The notes beneath the pieces were generated by a model that was given only the letters and a program-made list of their open reading frames with translations, ran no database searches and had not been told where the DNA came from. The translations under genes were made by a program, and so were the position numbers. A stretch of 15,173 nt of DNA from Sutterella parvirubra YIT 11816 (GTDB lineage: Bacteria; Pseudomonadota; Gammaproteobacteria; Burkholderiales; Burkholderiaceae_F): positions 19,480-34,652 of the forward strand of contig NZ_JH604928.1 of NCBI RefSeq assembly GCF_000250875.1, given 5' to 3'. This document shows, in pieces, positions 5,211 to 12,166 of the stretch. How positions within the stretch are numbered: position 1 is the first letter of the stretch; each line of letters opens with the position of its first letter.

Positions 5211-7877
5211 ATGGACAAGAAGGACCAAACCATCGCCCCGGCGACCGCGCCTGACACCGCCGTCGCCGCCCCCGAAGCATCCGCCCAAACGGAAGCGGTT
5301 TGCCCCATCACCGCCGCCGAGCCCGAAACGCTCCGCATGGCGGTCTCCGGCATGACCTGCGCCGCCTGCTCGGCGCGGGTCGAGCGCGCCGTCGCGGAAG
5401 TCGACGGCGTCGACGCCGTGTCGGTGAACCTCCTCAAGAATTCGATGAGCGTCACCGCGGCGCCCGGTGCGGACACCGCGGCCCTCCGGGCCGACATCGT
5501 CCGTGCGGTCGAGCGCGCGGGCTACGGCGTCCCCGACGCGAACGCCCCGGCGGGCGCCCCCGGGAACCCCGCCGCGGCGATCGACGCCGACGCGGAAGCC
5601 GCCAAAGCGCTTCAGGCCGACTACCGTCGGCTCATCACGTCGGTCGTTCTGCTGATCCCGCTCTTTGCGATTGCGATGGGCCCCATGGTGGGCGTGACGC
5701 TCCCCTTCGGGCTCGGCAACCCCGAAAACCGCCTGGTTTCGGCGCTCCTGCAGCTCTTCCTCGCGGTCCCGATCCTCTTCCTCGAGCGCGGGTTCTTCAT
5801 CCGCGGCTTCAAGGCGCTCTGGATGCGCGCCCCGAACATGGATTCGCTGGTCGCGATCGGCTCGGGCGCGTCGCTTCTCTACGGCCTCTGGGTGATCCTC
5901 GCGATGGCGCACGCGCTGGGTCTCGGTGACCAAGAAATGGTCGCCCACCTCGCGCACAGCCTCTACCTCGAAGGCGCCGCGATGATCGTGACGTTGGTCG
6001 CGGTCGGGAAATACTTGGAAGCCCGCGCCAAGGGGAAGACCTCGGAAGCCGTGGCGGCTTTGCTGAAGCTCGCGCCGCCCACGGCGGTGGTCTTGAAGGA
6101 CGGGAAGGAAACCCTCGTCAACCGCGACGACGTGGTTGCGGGCGACGTCCTGGTGCTTCGCACCGGCTCCACCGTCCCCGTCGACGGCGTGATCCTCACG
6201 GGCACCGGCACCTTCGACGAATCCGCGATGACGGGTGAGAGCCGTCCGCAGGAAAAGGCCGAGGGCAACACGGTGCTGGGCGCGACCCTCGTCACGTCCG
6301 GCCACATGACCGCCCGCGCGACCCGCGTCGGGAACGAAACGGTTCTGGCGCAGATCATCCGCATGGTGGACGAAGCGACCTCCTCCAAAGCGCCGGTCGC
6401 GCGCCTTGCCGACCAGGTGAGCGCCGTCTTCGTGCCCTTCGTGATCGGCGTCGCGCTCCTTTCCTTGGCCATCTGGCTTCTGATCGGTGCGACCTTCGAG
6501 GTCGCGCTCACGCACGCCGTCGCGGTCCTCGTCATTTCGTGTCCGTGCGCCCTGGGGCTCGCCACCCCCACGGCCGTGATGGTCGCGACGGGTGCGGGCG
6601 CCCGCCGCGGGATTCTCTTCAAGAACGCGGCGGCGTTGGAGCACCTCCGCAACACCACGCACGTCGTTCTCGACAAGACCGGGACGGTCACGTCCGGGAA
6701 GCCCGCCGTCGTGGGGCTCGTTCCGAAGGAGGCGGGGCTTGAATCGCCGCTTCTCATGATCGCGGCGGCGCTCGAAAGCAAGTCCGAACACCCGCTCGCC
6801 CACGCCGTCACGACCGAAGCCGCGGCCAAGAACATGGCGCCGCTTCCCGTCGAGGACTTCCGCCAGACGCCCGGGCGCGGGATTTCCGCCCGGATCGGTG
6901 CGAAGACCTACTTCGCCGGGAACGCCCGCTGGGCGGCCGACTGCGGCACCAACCCCAAGGACCTTGAGGTCGAAGCCTTTGAGAACCGCGGCGAAACGGT
7001 CCTCTACGTGGGCCAAGCAGGCAGTGAAGGCGCGCCCGGGACGCTTTTGGGCGCCATCCGCGTCGCCGACCCCGTGAAGCCCGACTCCAAGGACGCGATC
7101 GCGGCCTTGAAGCGCATGGGCCTGCGCGTGACGATTTTGACAGGCGACGAAAAGCGCACGGCCGAAACCGTCGGGCGCGACGTCGGGGCCGACCACGTGA
7201 TCGCAGGCGTTCTCCCGCAGGAAAAGGCGCAGCACGTCGACCGTCTCCAGAGTGAGGGTGAGCGCGTCCTCATGGTGGGTGACGGCGTGAACGACGCCCC
7301 GGCGCTCGCCGCCGCCGACGTCGGCGCCGCCATCGGCGCCGGGACCGACGTGGCCTTGGCGAGTGCGGACGTCGTCCTCATGAAGAATTCGCTCGCGGAC
7401 TTGGTCGCCGCGGTCGAACTCTCGCGCGCCGCGATCCGCAACATCCGCCAGAACCTCTTTTGGGCCTTCGCCTACAACACCGCCGGGATTCCGGTCGCGG
7501 CGGGCGTTTTTGCGGGCGCGGGGCTAAGCTTGAATCCCATGATCGCCGCCGCGGCGATGAGCTTGTCGAGCGTCTCCGTCGTCTCGAACGCGCTGCGGCT
7601 GCGGCGCTTCCGCCCGTCGATGGGCGGGGCGCTCCCCGACACCACCACTCCGAAGGAGAAGCAAACCATGAAGAAAACGATCCGCATCGAAGGCATGCAC
7701 TGCGGGAACTGCACGGGCCGCGTCCAAAAGGCTTTGGCCGCGCTCCCCGGCGTCGAGTCCGTCGAGGTCTCTTTGGAAGGGAAGTGCGCGACGGTCGTCG
7801 TCGACATCTTCGTGACGGACGAGATCCTGAAGAGCACCGTCGAGGGTCTCGGCTTCACGGTGACCGCGATCGAATAA
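5211..7877 (+). CDS. copA: Cu(I)-exporting P-type ATPase with C-terminal CopZ domain fusion
   Basis: Inner-membrane pump that uses ATP to export Cu(I), 888 residues. In order: Ala/Pro-rich start; N-terminal heavy-metal domain with GMTCAAC (48-53); transmembrane helices from about 140; actuator motif TGES (341-344); transport-site CPC (C444, C446); phosphorylated DKTGT (D488); SEHP (525-528) in the nucleotide domain; GDGVNDAP (690-697); and YN (755-756) and MSLSS (783-787) in the last helices, the signature of Cu(I) P1B-1 pumps. The normal end is near residue 801. Here the frame continues through an 18-residue linker into a second heavy-metal domain with GMHCGNC (828-834), whose sequence looks like a whole CopZ chaperone starting at Met820. 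GAGG precedes the start. No clear CueR dyad was found upstream. A terminator at 7910 ends the unit. Confidence 0.93.
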   Translation: MDKKDQTIAPATAPDTAVAAPEASAQTEAVCPITAAEPETLRMAVSGMTCAACSARVERAVAEVDGVDAVSVNLLKNSMSVTAAPGADTAALRADIVRAVERAGYGVPDANAPAGAPGNPAAAIDADAEAAKALQADYRRLITSVVLLIPLFAIAMGPMVGVTLPFGLGNPENRLVSALLQLFLAVPILFLERGFFIRGFKALWMRAPNMDSLVAIGSGASLLYGLWVILAMAHALGLGDQEMVAHLAHSLYLEGAAMIVTLVAVGKYLEARAKGKTSEAVAALLKLAPPTAVVLKDGKETLVNRDDVVAGDVLVLRTGSTVPVDGVILTGTGTFDESAMTGESRPQEKAEGNTVLGATLVTSGHMTARATRVGNETVLAQIIRMVDEATSSKAPVARLADQVSAVFVPFVIGVALLSLAIWLLIGATFEVALTHAVAVLVISCPCALGLATPTAVMVATGAGARRGILFKNAAALEHLRNTTHVVLDKTGTVTSGKPAVVGLVPKEAGLESPLLMIAAALESKSEHPLAHAVTTEAAAKNMAPLPVEDFRQTPGRGISARIGAKTYFAGNARWAADCGTNPKDLEVEAFENRGETVLYVGQAGSEGAPGTLLGAIRVADPVKPDSKDAIAALKRMGLRVTILTGDEKRTAETVGRDVGADHVIAGVLPQEKAQHVDRLQSEGERVLMVGDGVNDAPALAAADVGAAIGAGTDVALASADVVLMKNSLADLVAAVELSRAAIRNIRQNLFWAFAYNTAGIPVAAGVFAGAGLSLNPMIAAAAMSLSSVSVVSNALRLRRFRPSMGGALPDTTTPKEKQTMKKTIRIEGMHCGNCTGRVQKALAALPGVESVEVSLEGKCATVVVDIFVTDEILKSTVEGLGFTVTAIE
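7668..7877 (+). CDS. copZ: Candidate CopZ copper chaperone made by internal initiation in copA
   Basis: The last 69 residues of the copA frame form a self-contained heavy-metal-associated domain. It starts MKKTIRIEGMHCGNC and has CxxC cysteines at residues 12 and 15 of the short product. An ideal Shine-Dalgarno, AAGGAG (7653-7658), lies 9 nt before the in-frame ATG at 7668, and no stop codon separates it from the ATPase. Free CopZ carries Cu(I) in the cytoplasm to CopA. The simplest reading is that copZ was a separate downstream gene whose upstream stop was lost, so that both a fused pump and a free chaperone could be made. E. coli copA also yields two products, but by ribosomal frameshifting at the N-terminal domain. 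That the short protein is actually made is inference. An error in the window sequence that removed a stop is also possible. Confidence 0.55.
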   Translation: MKKTIRIEGMHCGNCTGRVQKALAALPGVESVEVSLEGKCATVVVDIFVTDEILKSTVEGLGFTVTAIE

Positions 7878-7909
7878 GGTCGGAGCGAGATCCGGATCGC
7901 TACGACGAA

Positions 7910-7950
7910 CGCCCCGGGCTTCTTAGGAAGCACCGGGGCGCATCTTTCTC
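7910..7950 (+). terminator. Rho-independent terminator after copA
   Basis: CGCCCCGG (7910-7917) pairs with CCGGGGCG (7933-7940), and inside it GCTTC pairs with GAAGC around TTAG, with one bulged A. This gives 13 bp in all, followed by CATCTTTCT. It lies 33 nt after the copA stop. Confidence 0.75.
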
Positions 7951-8060
7951 CGAAAGGCGGAGCTTTCCGTCGAGAAGCCCGAAACCACCGGCCCTTTCGG
8001 GGAAACGCGTAAGGCTCTACCTCGGTCTACTCCCTCTCCTCCCAATGGCGTAGAAAGAAT

Positions 8061-8127
8061 TAGGGATAGTCCCCATTTTCGCCTCCATAGTGCTTGGGTT
8101 TCGCATCCCGCCCCCGATTTCTACACT
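8061..8127 (+). promoter_or_regulatory. Candidate activator-dependent promoter of the flavoprotein gene
   Basis: The region holds an imperfect dyad AGGGATAGTCCCC (8062-8074), then CCATAGTGCTTGGGTT (8085-8100) and a -10-like TACACT (8122-8127), 38 nt before the ATG at 8166. The same parts in the same register occur upstream of the porin gene (10384-10450): TAGGG to GCTTGGG is 31 nt in both, and TTGGGT to the -10 is 28 nt in both. No normal -35 is present at 17 nt, so an activator bound at TAGGG or GCTTGGG is likely. The remaining intergenic bases 7951-8060 show only GC-rich short repeats. Confidence 0.45.
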
Positions 8128-8165
8128 CCTCCTCAGACCATACAGCTCACAAGGAGGAGCTTTCC

Positions 8166-9692
8166 ATGGCCACGAATCTTTCCCGCCGCACCTTCTTCGG
8201 CGCCGCCGCCGGCACGACCGCCCTCGGCCTCGGCATGTTCCGCACGGTTTCCGCTGCGGAAGCGAAGGACATCAAGTGGGACGAAACCAAGAAGTTCGTC
8301 ATCATCGGCACGGGCTTCGCCGGCCTCGCCGCCGCGCTCGAAGCCTATGAAAACGGCCTCAAGGCGGACGAAATCGCCATCCTCGAAAAGATGCCGACCC
8401 CGGGCGGCAACTCGATCATCAACGGCGGCGCCGTCGCCGCGGCCGGCACCGACATGCAGGAAAAGGAAGGCATCAAGGACAGCCCGGACCTCCTCTACGC
8501 CGACATCCTGAAGGCGGGCGGCGGTCTCGCCCACCCGACCCTTGCGCGCCGCATCGCGGACGAATCCGTCCAGAACTTCTACTGGCTGCGCGACAAGGTC
8601 GGCGTCCAGTTCAAGGCCGTCACGTTCCACGGCGGCCACTCTGTCAAGCGCTCCCACGCCGTCACGAACAACTCGGGTTCGGGCTTCATCAACCCGATGC
8701 TCGCGAAGTGCAAGGAATACGGCATGGAACCGCGCCTGCGCACGATCGTCGACGAAATCATCATCGACGACCAACGCCGCGTGCTGGGCGTGCGCGGCCG
8801 CACGAACTACCGCTTCGGCCGTGAAGATTCCGGCCGTCCCTTCACGATGCGCGCCACGAACGGCGTGCTCCTCGCCTCGGGCGGCTTCTCGAACAACGTC
8901 CAGATGCGCATGTCGCACGACCCGCGCTTGAACGAAAAGTTCGACTCCACGAACCATCCGGGCGCCACGGGCGAAATGATTCAGGCCGCGCAGGAAATCG
9001 GCGCCAACACGATCCAGATGGACTGGATCCAGATGGGCCCCTGGACCTCGCCCGACGAAAAGGGCTTCGGTCTCGCGCCGCTCTTCGTTGAATCCTGCCT
9101 CGGCTACGGCCCGATGATCGACCCGGTCACCGCCAAGCGCTTCATCCAGGAATCCGGCAACCGCAAGGTCCGCGCCGACGCCATCGTCGCGATGGGTCAC
9201 CCTGCCGTCATCTACACGACGCTCGAAAATGCGAAGACCGCCATCATCGGTCAGAACATGACGCAGGAACTCTACGACCGCGCCCGCAAGAACAACGTCA
9301 TCAAGGAATATCCGACGTTGGATGCGATGGCCGCCGACCTGAAGATCCCGCTCGATGAACTGAAGAAGACCAACGACACCTTCAACAAGTACATCAAGGA
9401 TCAGAAGGACCCGGACTTTAACTGCATGATGTTCAAGAACGCCAAGCCGAACGTCGAGGGCCCCTTCCTCGCCGTCCGCCTCTGGCCGCGCGTCCACCAC
9501 TGCATGGGCGGTCTTGAAATCAACGACAACGCTGAAGTCCTCAGCTGCCGCGGCAAGCCCATCGAAGGCCTCTACGCCGCCGGCGAAGTCACGGGCGGCG
9601 TGCACGGCATGGTGCGTCTCGGCACCGTCGCCGTCGCCGACTGCATGATCTTCGGCCGCGTCGCCGCGCGTCAGGTCGCCGCGAAGAAGTAA
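8166..9692 (+). CDS. Tat-exported FAD flavoprotein of the fumarate/urocanate reductase family
   Basis: Periplasmic flavoprotein (508 residues) that should reduce an unsaturated acid such as fumarate, urocanate or an acrylate as a respiratory electron acceptor. A twin-arginine signal (SRRTFFG, 6-12) is followed by a hydrophobic stretch ending near SAAEA (29-33). The FAD dinucleotide motif is GTGFAG 48-53, with PGGNS 79-83. Catalytic-region parallels with Shewanella Fcc3 are HPGATGE 264-270; AKRFIQESGNRKVRADAI 323-340, placing R333 at the proton-donor Arg402; VHHCMGG 443-449, H445 matching His504; and GEVTGGVHGMVRLGTVA 473-489, R484 matching Arg544. The usual RLGGNA is RLGTVA here. No heme motifs are present: the heme part is the separate gene at 9803. 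The start is fixed by AAGGAGGAG at 8151-8159. Glycine GGG codons appear absent, unlike in copA, suggesting high expression. The substrate cannot be read from sequence. Confidence 0.88.
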   Translation: MATNLSRRTFFGAAAGTTALGLGMFRTVSAAEAKDIKWDETKKFVIIGTGFAGLAAALEAYENGLKADEIAILEKMPTPGGNSIINGGAVAAAGTDMQEKEGIKDSPDLLYADILKAGGGLAHPTLARRIADESVQNFYWLRDKVGVQFKAVTFHGGHSVKRSHAVTNNSGSGFINPMLAKCKEYGMEPRLRTIVDEIIIDDQRRVLGVRGRTNYRFGREDSGRPFTMRATNGVLLASGGFSNNVQMRMSHDPRLNEKFDSTNHPGATGEMIQAAQEIGANTIQMDWIQMGPWTSPDEKGFGLAPLFVESCLGYGPMIDPVTAKRFIQESGNRKVRADAIVAMGHPAVIYTTLENAKTAIIGQNMTQELYDRARKNNVIKEYPTLDAMAADLKIPLDELKKTNDTFNKYIKDQKDPDFNCMMFKNAKPNVEGPFLAVRLWPRVHHCMGGLEINDNAEVLSCRGKPIEGLYAAGEVTGGVHGMVRLGTVAVADCMIFGRVAARQVAAKK

Positions 9693-9707
9693 TCAGCCCA
9701 CTGGGCA

Positions 9708-9741
9708 GCGGGGTCCCGGCTCCGGCCGGGGCCTACCCCGC
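9708..9741 (+). other. GC-rich stem-loop between flavoprotein and cytochrome genes
   Basis: GCGGGGT (9708-9714) pairs with ACCCCGC (9735-9741), and inside it CCCGG (9715-9719) pairs with CCGGG (9726-9730) with a 4-nt bulge on the 3' side. No U-run follows (AAACC). It probably stabilises or punctuates the mRNA after the flavoprotein stop at 9692. Confidence 0.55.
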
Positions 9742-9751
9742 AAACCATCCA

Positions 9752-9784
9752 GGGCGTATGCTCTAGGGCATGCGCCCCTTCTTT
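9752..9784 (+). terminator. Terminator-like hairpin just before the cytochrome ribosome site
   Basis: GGGCGTATGC (9752-9761) and GCATGCGCCC (9768-9777) form a 10-bp stem with one U.G pair and a 6-nt loop, followed by CTTCTTTCCCC. It ends only 5-12 nt before the cytochrome Shine-Dalgarno AAGGAG (9789-9794). The interrupted U-run suggests partial termination or an mRNA processing stop that sets unequal amounts of the two proteins. Confidence 0.45.
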
Positions 9785-9802
9785 CCCCAAGGAGAACCCA
9801 CC

Positions 9803-10156
9803 ATGCAATCGAAGCGCCTTCTCGCTCTCGTTCTGGCGACCGGTCTTCTCGCCTTCGGCGCCGCTCATGCCGCCGACTTCGGCTCCGATCGCCACGTCGC
9901 CCGCGGCGTCCAGTGCCAGACCTGCCACGGCCCCGACCTGAAGAACCCGGTTTGGCCGGAAGAAAAGGTCTGTCTCGGCTGCCACAACCGCGACGACATC
10001 GCTGCCAAGACCGCCTCGAAGCTGAACCCGAACCCGCACAAGGCGCCGCACAACGGCGACTGCACGCTCTGCCACATGCAGCATGAGCCCGAAGTCGACT
10101 ACTGCGCCCAGTGCCACCAGTTCAACTTCCAGATGCCCAACGGCAAGAAGCAGTAA
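9803..10156 (+). CDS. Periplasmic tetraheme cytochrome c (Fcc3 heme-domain type)
   Basis: Small electron carrier (117 residues) that should pass electrons from a membrane quinol oxidase to the flavoprotein encoded upstream. A Sec signal peptide (MQSKRLLALVLATGLLAFGAAHA) is followed by four heme sites: CQTCH 38-42, CLGCH 57-61, CTLCH 87-91 and CAQCH 101-105. Likely distal ligands include H31, H79, H82 and H94. Spacing and flanks match the N-terminal heme domain of Shewanella fumarate reductase Fcc3, including the end of the domain (CHQFNFQMPNGKKQ here, FDFNMPYAKKW in Fcc3 from memory). It corresponds to that domain cut free from its flavin partner. The start at 9803 is fixed by AAGGAG and by the signal peptide; the in-frame ATG at 9770 lies inside a hairpin and lacks a ribosome site. 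The membrane electron donor (CymA/NapC type) is not in the window. Confidence 0.93.
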   Translation: MQSKRLLALVLATGLLAFGAAHAADFGSDRHVARGVQCQTCHGPDLKNPVWPEEKVCLGCHNRDDIAAKTASKLNPNPHKAPHNGDCTLCHMQHEPEVDYCAQCHQFNFQMPNGKKQ

Positions 10157-10229
10157 CCAACCTGCGGACGCTTCCCCCGCCCCGGCCGACACGACTCGGA
10201 CCTTCGGGATTACGCGGGAAGACGCTCAG

Positions 10230-10262
10230 AAGGCCGCTCCTCCGGGAGCGGCTTTCCGTTTC
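10230..10262 (+). terminator. Rho-independent terminator after the cytochrome gene
   Basis: AAGGCCGCTCC and GGAGCGGCTTT form an 11-bp stem (one G.U) with a UCCG tetraloop, followed by TTTCCGTTT. It lies about 75 nt after the cytochrome stop and separates the respiratory pair from the porin. Confidence 0.8.
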
Positions 10263-10383
10263 GGAGAAACCACACGACGGCCAAGAATCCGCCTCCCGCA
10301 AGGCGACCCGACACCCCCGGGACACTCCAAAATCCTCAGAGATGCCTGATTCAAGGGTGATTTTGATGATTTTCGAGACACCC

Positions 10384-10450
10384 TAGGGTTTCCCTCGAAA
10401 ATTGCCCCCATATCGCTTGGGTTAATGCTGACGGACTAAGTACCTATCCT
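10384..10450 (+). promoter_or_regulatory. Candidate activator-dependent promoter of the porin gene
   Basis: TAGGGTTTCCCT (10384-10395) contains the dyad AGGG-TTT-CCCT and overlaps a perfect palindrome, ACCCTAGGGT (10380-10389). CCATATCGCTTGGGTT (10408-10423) and a -10-like TATCCT (10445-10450) follow. Aligned without gaps to the region before the flavoprotein (8061-8100), 27 of the first 40 bases agree and the -10-like hexamers fall at the same offset. This would start transcription about 155 nt before the porin ATG, giving a long structured leader. Confidence 0.45.
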
Positions 10451-10550
10451 TCGGGAGGAACGCGGGTTAGATGCCCGCAGCTCTCCGCGGCCGGGGATGC
10501 AGACCCGCCCGGGATCCGGGCGATTCCCTGCGTGAGAGAGGACTCTTGAC
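10451..10550 (+). promoter_or_regulatory. Structured 5' leader of the porin mRNA (first part)
   Basis: Between the predicted promoter and the porin gene several hairpins are possible: TCCT with AGGA near 10448-10459; GCGGG (10462-10466) with CCCGC (10474-10478); and CGCCCGG (10506-10512) with CCGGGCG (10516-10522). GCGGGT (10462-10467) can instead pair with ACCCGC (10503-10508), so two folds compete. No known riboswitch class was recognised, and I see no small gene here. Confidence 0.35.
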
Positions 10551-10586
10551 CGGTCGGCGGACGCCCTAAAGAACGTCCGCCGACCG
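10551..10586 (+). promoter_or_regulatory. 13-bp perfect hairpin before the porin ribosome site
   Basis: CGGTCGGCGGACG (10551-10563) pairs perfectly with CGTCCGCCGACCG (10574-10586) around a 10-nt loop (CCCTAAAGAA). It ends 25 nt before the porin ATG and leaves the Shine-Dalgarno AGAGGAAG free. There is no U-tract, so it is not a simple terminator. Stabilising the 5' end of an abundant porin mRNA, or exposing the loop to a small RNA or protein, are possible roles. Confidence 0.6.
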
Positions 10587-10611
10587 TCAACCACAAATAG
10601 AGGAAGACCCA

Positions 10612-11751
10612 ATGAAAAAGACTCTGCTTGCCGCCACGATCCTCGGTGCCTTTGCCTGTGCCGCCTCCGCGGCGAACGTTCAGGTCTACGGCCTGATCGA
10701 CACCAGCCTCTCCTTCGTGCATTCCGACGCCGACATTTCCGGCGTGGATTCGAAGAACTCCTTCACGATGGAAAACGCCGAACAGTTCGGCTCCCGCTTC
10801 GGTCTCCGCGGTTCGGAAGACCTCGGGAACGGCATGAAGGTGAGCTTCGTCCTCGAATCGGGCTTTGAATCCGACACCGGCGCCCTCGACACGAAGCAGC
10901 GCGGCCGCCTCTTCGGCCGTGAATCGAACGTCACGGTTTCGGGCGGCTTCGGCGACGTGACCTTCGGTCTCATCCCGATCTTCGGCTCCGTGTTGGGTGC
11001 CAACGGCCTCTTCCGCGCCCTCGACCCGGTGACCGCCAACTACACGGTGGGCTTCGGCTCGGGCTTCGCCACGGCCTCTTCGATGACCCGCGTCGACAAC
11101 GCGATTTCGTACAAGACGCCGACCTTCGCGGGCTTCACGGGCTACGCGATGTATTCGTTCAAGGTCAACGGCAAGGACGGCGCCGGTCAGGAAGGCGACG
11201 GTTCGACCGACCGCTACGCTTCTCTCGCCGTGCGCTATCAGCAGGGTCCGCTCGAAGCCGTGCTCATCGCCGACCAGACCCGCTACGGCAACGACCAGTA
11301 TCGTGGCTTCGACGACGGCTCTACGGTCACGTTCGGCGGCAACTACACGCTCGACAACGGCCTCAAGCTCATCGCCTTCGGTCAGTGGTTCGACTCGATG
11401 ATCCTCAGCACCGTCGCGCGCGCCGGCGTCGCCTATGACGGCATCACTGAACTCCTCGGTGATGCCGGCTACGGCCAGGTCGACGGCTACGGCCTCTCCT
11501 TCGGCGTGAACTTCCCGCTCGCGGGCGGCGTCGCCAAGGCGAGCGTCAACTACCGCGACATGGACAACACGGACAACGTCGACTTCACGCGTTGGACGGT
11601 TGCCGGCGGCTACGACTATCCGCTCTCGAAGCGCACCACCATCTACGCGATGGGCGGCTACTCGCAGGAAAAGGTTGAAAACCACGTTGAAAACAAGGAA
11701 GCGACCCCGGGCGGCTACCAGTTGGTCGCCGGTCTCCTGCACCGCTTCTAA
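10612..11751 (+). CDS. Outer-membrane general porin (betaproteobacterial type)
   Basis: Trimeric beta-barrel channel for small hydrophilic solutes in the outer membrane, 379 residues. The signal peptide MKKTLLAATILGAFACAASA is followed by ANVQVYGLIDTSL, the usual first strand of Burkholderiales porins (Omp32/OmpC-like). SRFGLRGSEDLGNGMKVSFVLESGF (61-85) is the hallmark second and third strand region, and the protein ends in LLHRF with the C-terminal Phe recognised by the BAM machinery. The loop around residues 125-150 (FGSVLGANGLFRALDPVTANY) is in the place of the constriction loop L3. The start is supported by AGAGGAAG. Gly is almost always GGC or GGT, as in the flavoprotein gene, consistent with high expression. 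It has its own promoter-like element and terminator. Selectivity is not predictable; co-regulation with the flavoprotein might mean that it admits the acceptor. Confidence 0.93.
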   Translation: MKKTLLAATILGAFACAASAANVQVYGLIDTSLSFVHSDADISGVDSKNSFTMENAEQFGSRFGLRGSEDLGNGMKVSFVLESGFESDTGALDTKQRGRLFGRESNVTVSGGFGDVTFGLIPIFGSVLGANGLFRALDPVTANYTVGFGSGFATASSMTRVDNAISYKTPTFAGFTGYAMYSFKVNGKDGAGQEGDGSTDRYASLAVRYQQGPLEAVLIADQTRYGNDQYRGFDDGSTVTFGGNYTLDNGLKLIAFGQWFDSMILSTVARAGVAYDGITELLGDAGYGQVDGYGLSFGVNFPLAGGVAKASVNYRDMDNTDNVDFTRWTVAGGYDYPLSKRTTIYAMGGYSQEKVENHVENKEATPGGYQLVAGLLHRF

Positions 11752-11795
11752 TCGGTTTCCCCGCGTCGGCTTCGGCTGACGTTTGAACGATCCCC

Positions 11796-11836
11796 AAGCT
11801 CCCGGAAGGACTTCCGTCCCCGGGAGCTTTTCTTTG
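11796..11836 (+). terminator. Strong rho-independent terminator after the porin
   Basis: AAGCTCCCGG (11796-11805) pairs perfectly with CCGGGAGCTT (11820-11829), with a further small GAAG/CTTC pairing in the loop, followed by TTCTTT. It lies 44 nt after the porin stop. Confidence 0.9.
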
Positions 11837-11908
11837 CACTCACGGAAAGTTCCGGAATGCAAGAGGAATCCGCGCCACTTCGGGAAGATCCTCTCCGGGT
11901 GCTCCGAG

Positions 11909-11941
11909 TTGTTGCATCGTTGTTGCATCGTTGTTGCGGCC
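11909..11941 (+). repeat. 11-bp tandem repeat upstream of the Crp-like gene
   Basis: TTGTTGCATCG occurs twice in tandem (11909-11919 and 11920-11930), with a degraded third copy TTGTTGCGGCC (11931-11941). It lies in the 330-nt space between the porin terminator and the regulator start. The 11-nt period places copies on the same face of the DNA helix, as operators often are. The rest of 11837-12166 shows no gene I can support; a purine-rich GAGAGA lies before the regulator start. Confidence 0.6.
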
Positions 11942-12166
11942 GAATCCGTCGGGCGCGGTGCCGCCCGCTCCGGGGCCGCCTCGCGCATCGTTCAGCTTTC
12001 GTTCCGGTTTCGAACGGGTTTCGGGTGGTTTTCAGACCGCGCCCCGCCGTCGTCTTTCCTTGAGACGGAGGGGAAGCGTTCTCGCGCGATCGGCCGAAGT
12101 GCCTTATCCTCCTTATGCACCGAAGACCGACGACCGTTGAAGGCCCAAAGAGAGAGACCCACACAC

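Noticed and set aside
5163..7235. 690-codon minus-strand open frame under copA
   Set aside because: Composition dominated by Arg, Gly, His and Val without motifs, and exactly antisense to conserved P-type ATPase codons.
10451..10550. Riboswitch in the porin leader
   Set aside because: Hairpins are present but no core motif of any riboswitch class that I know; kept only as a structured leader.
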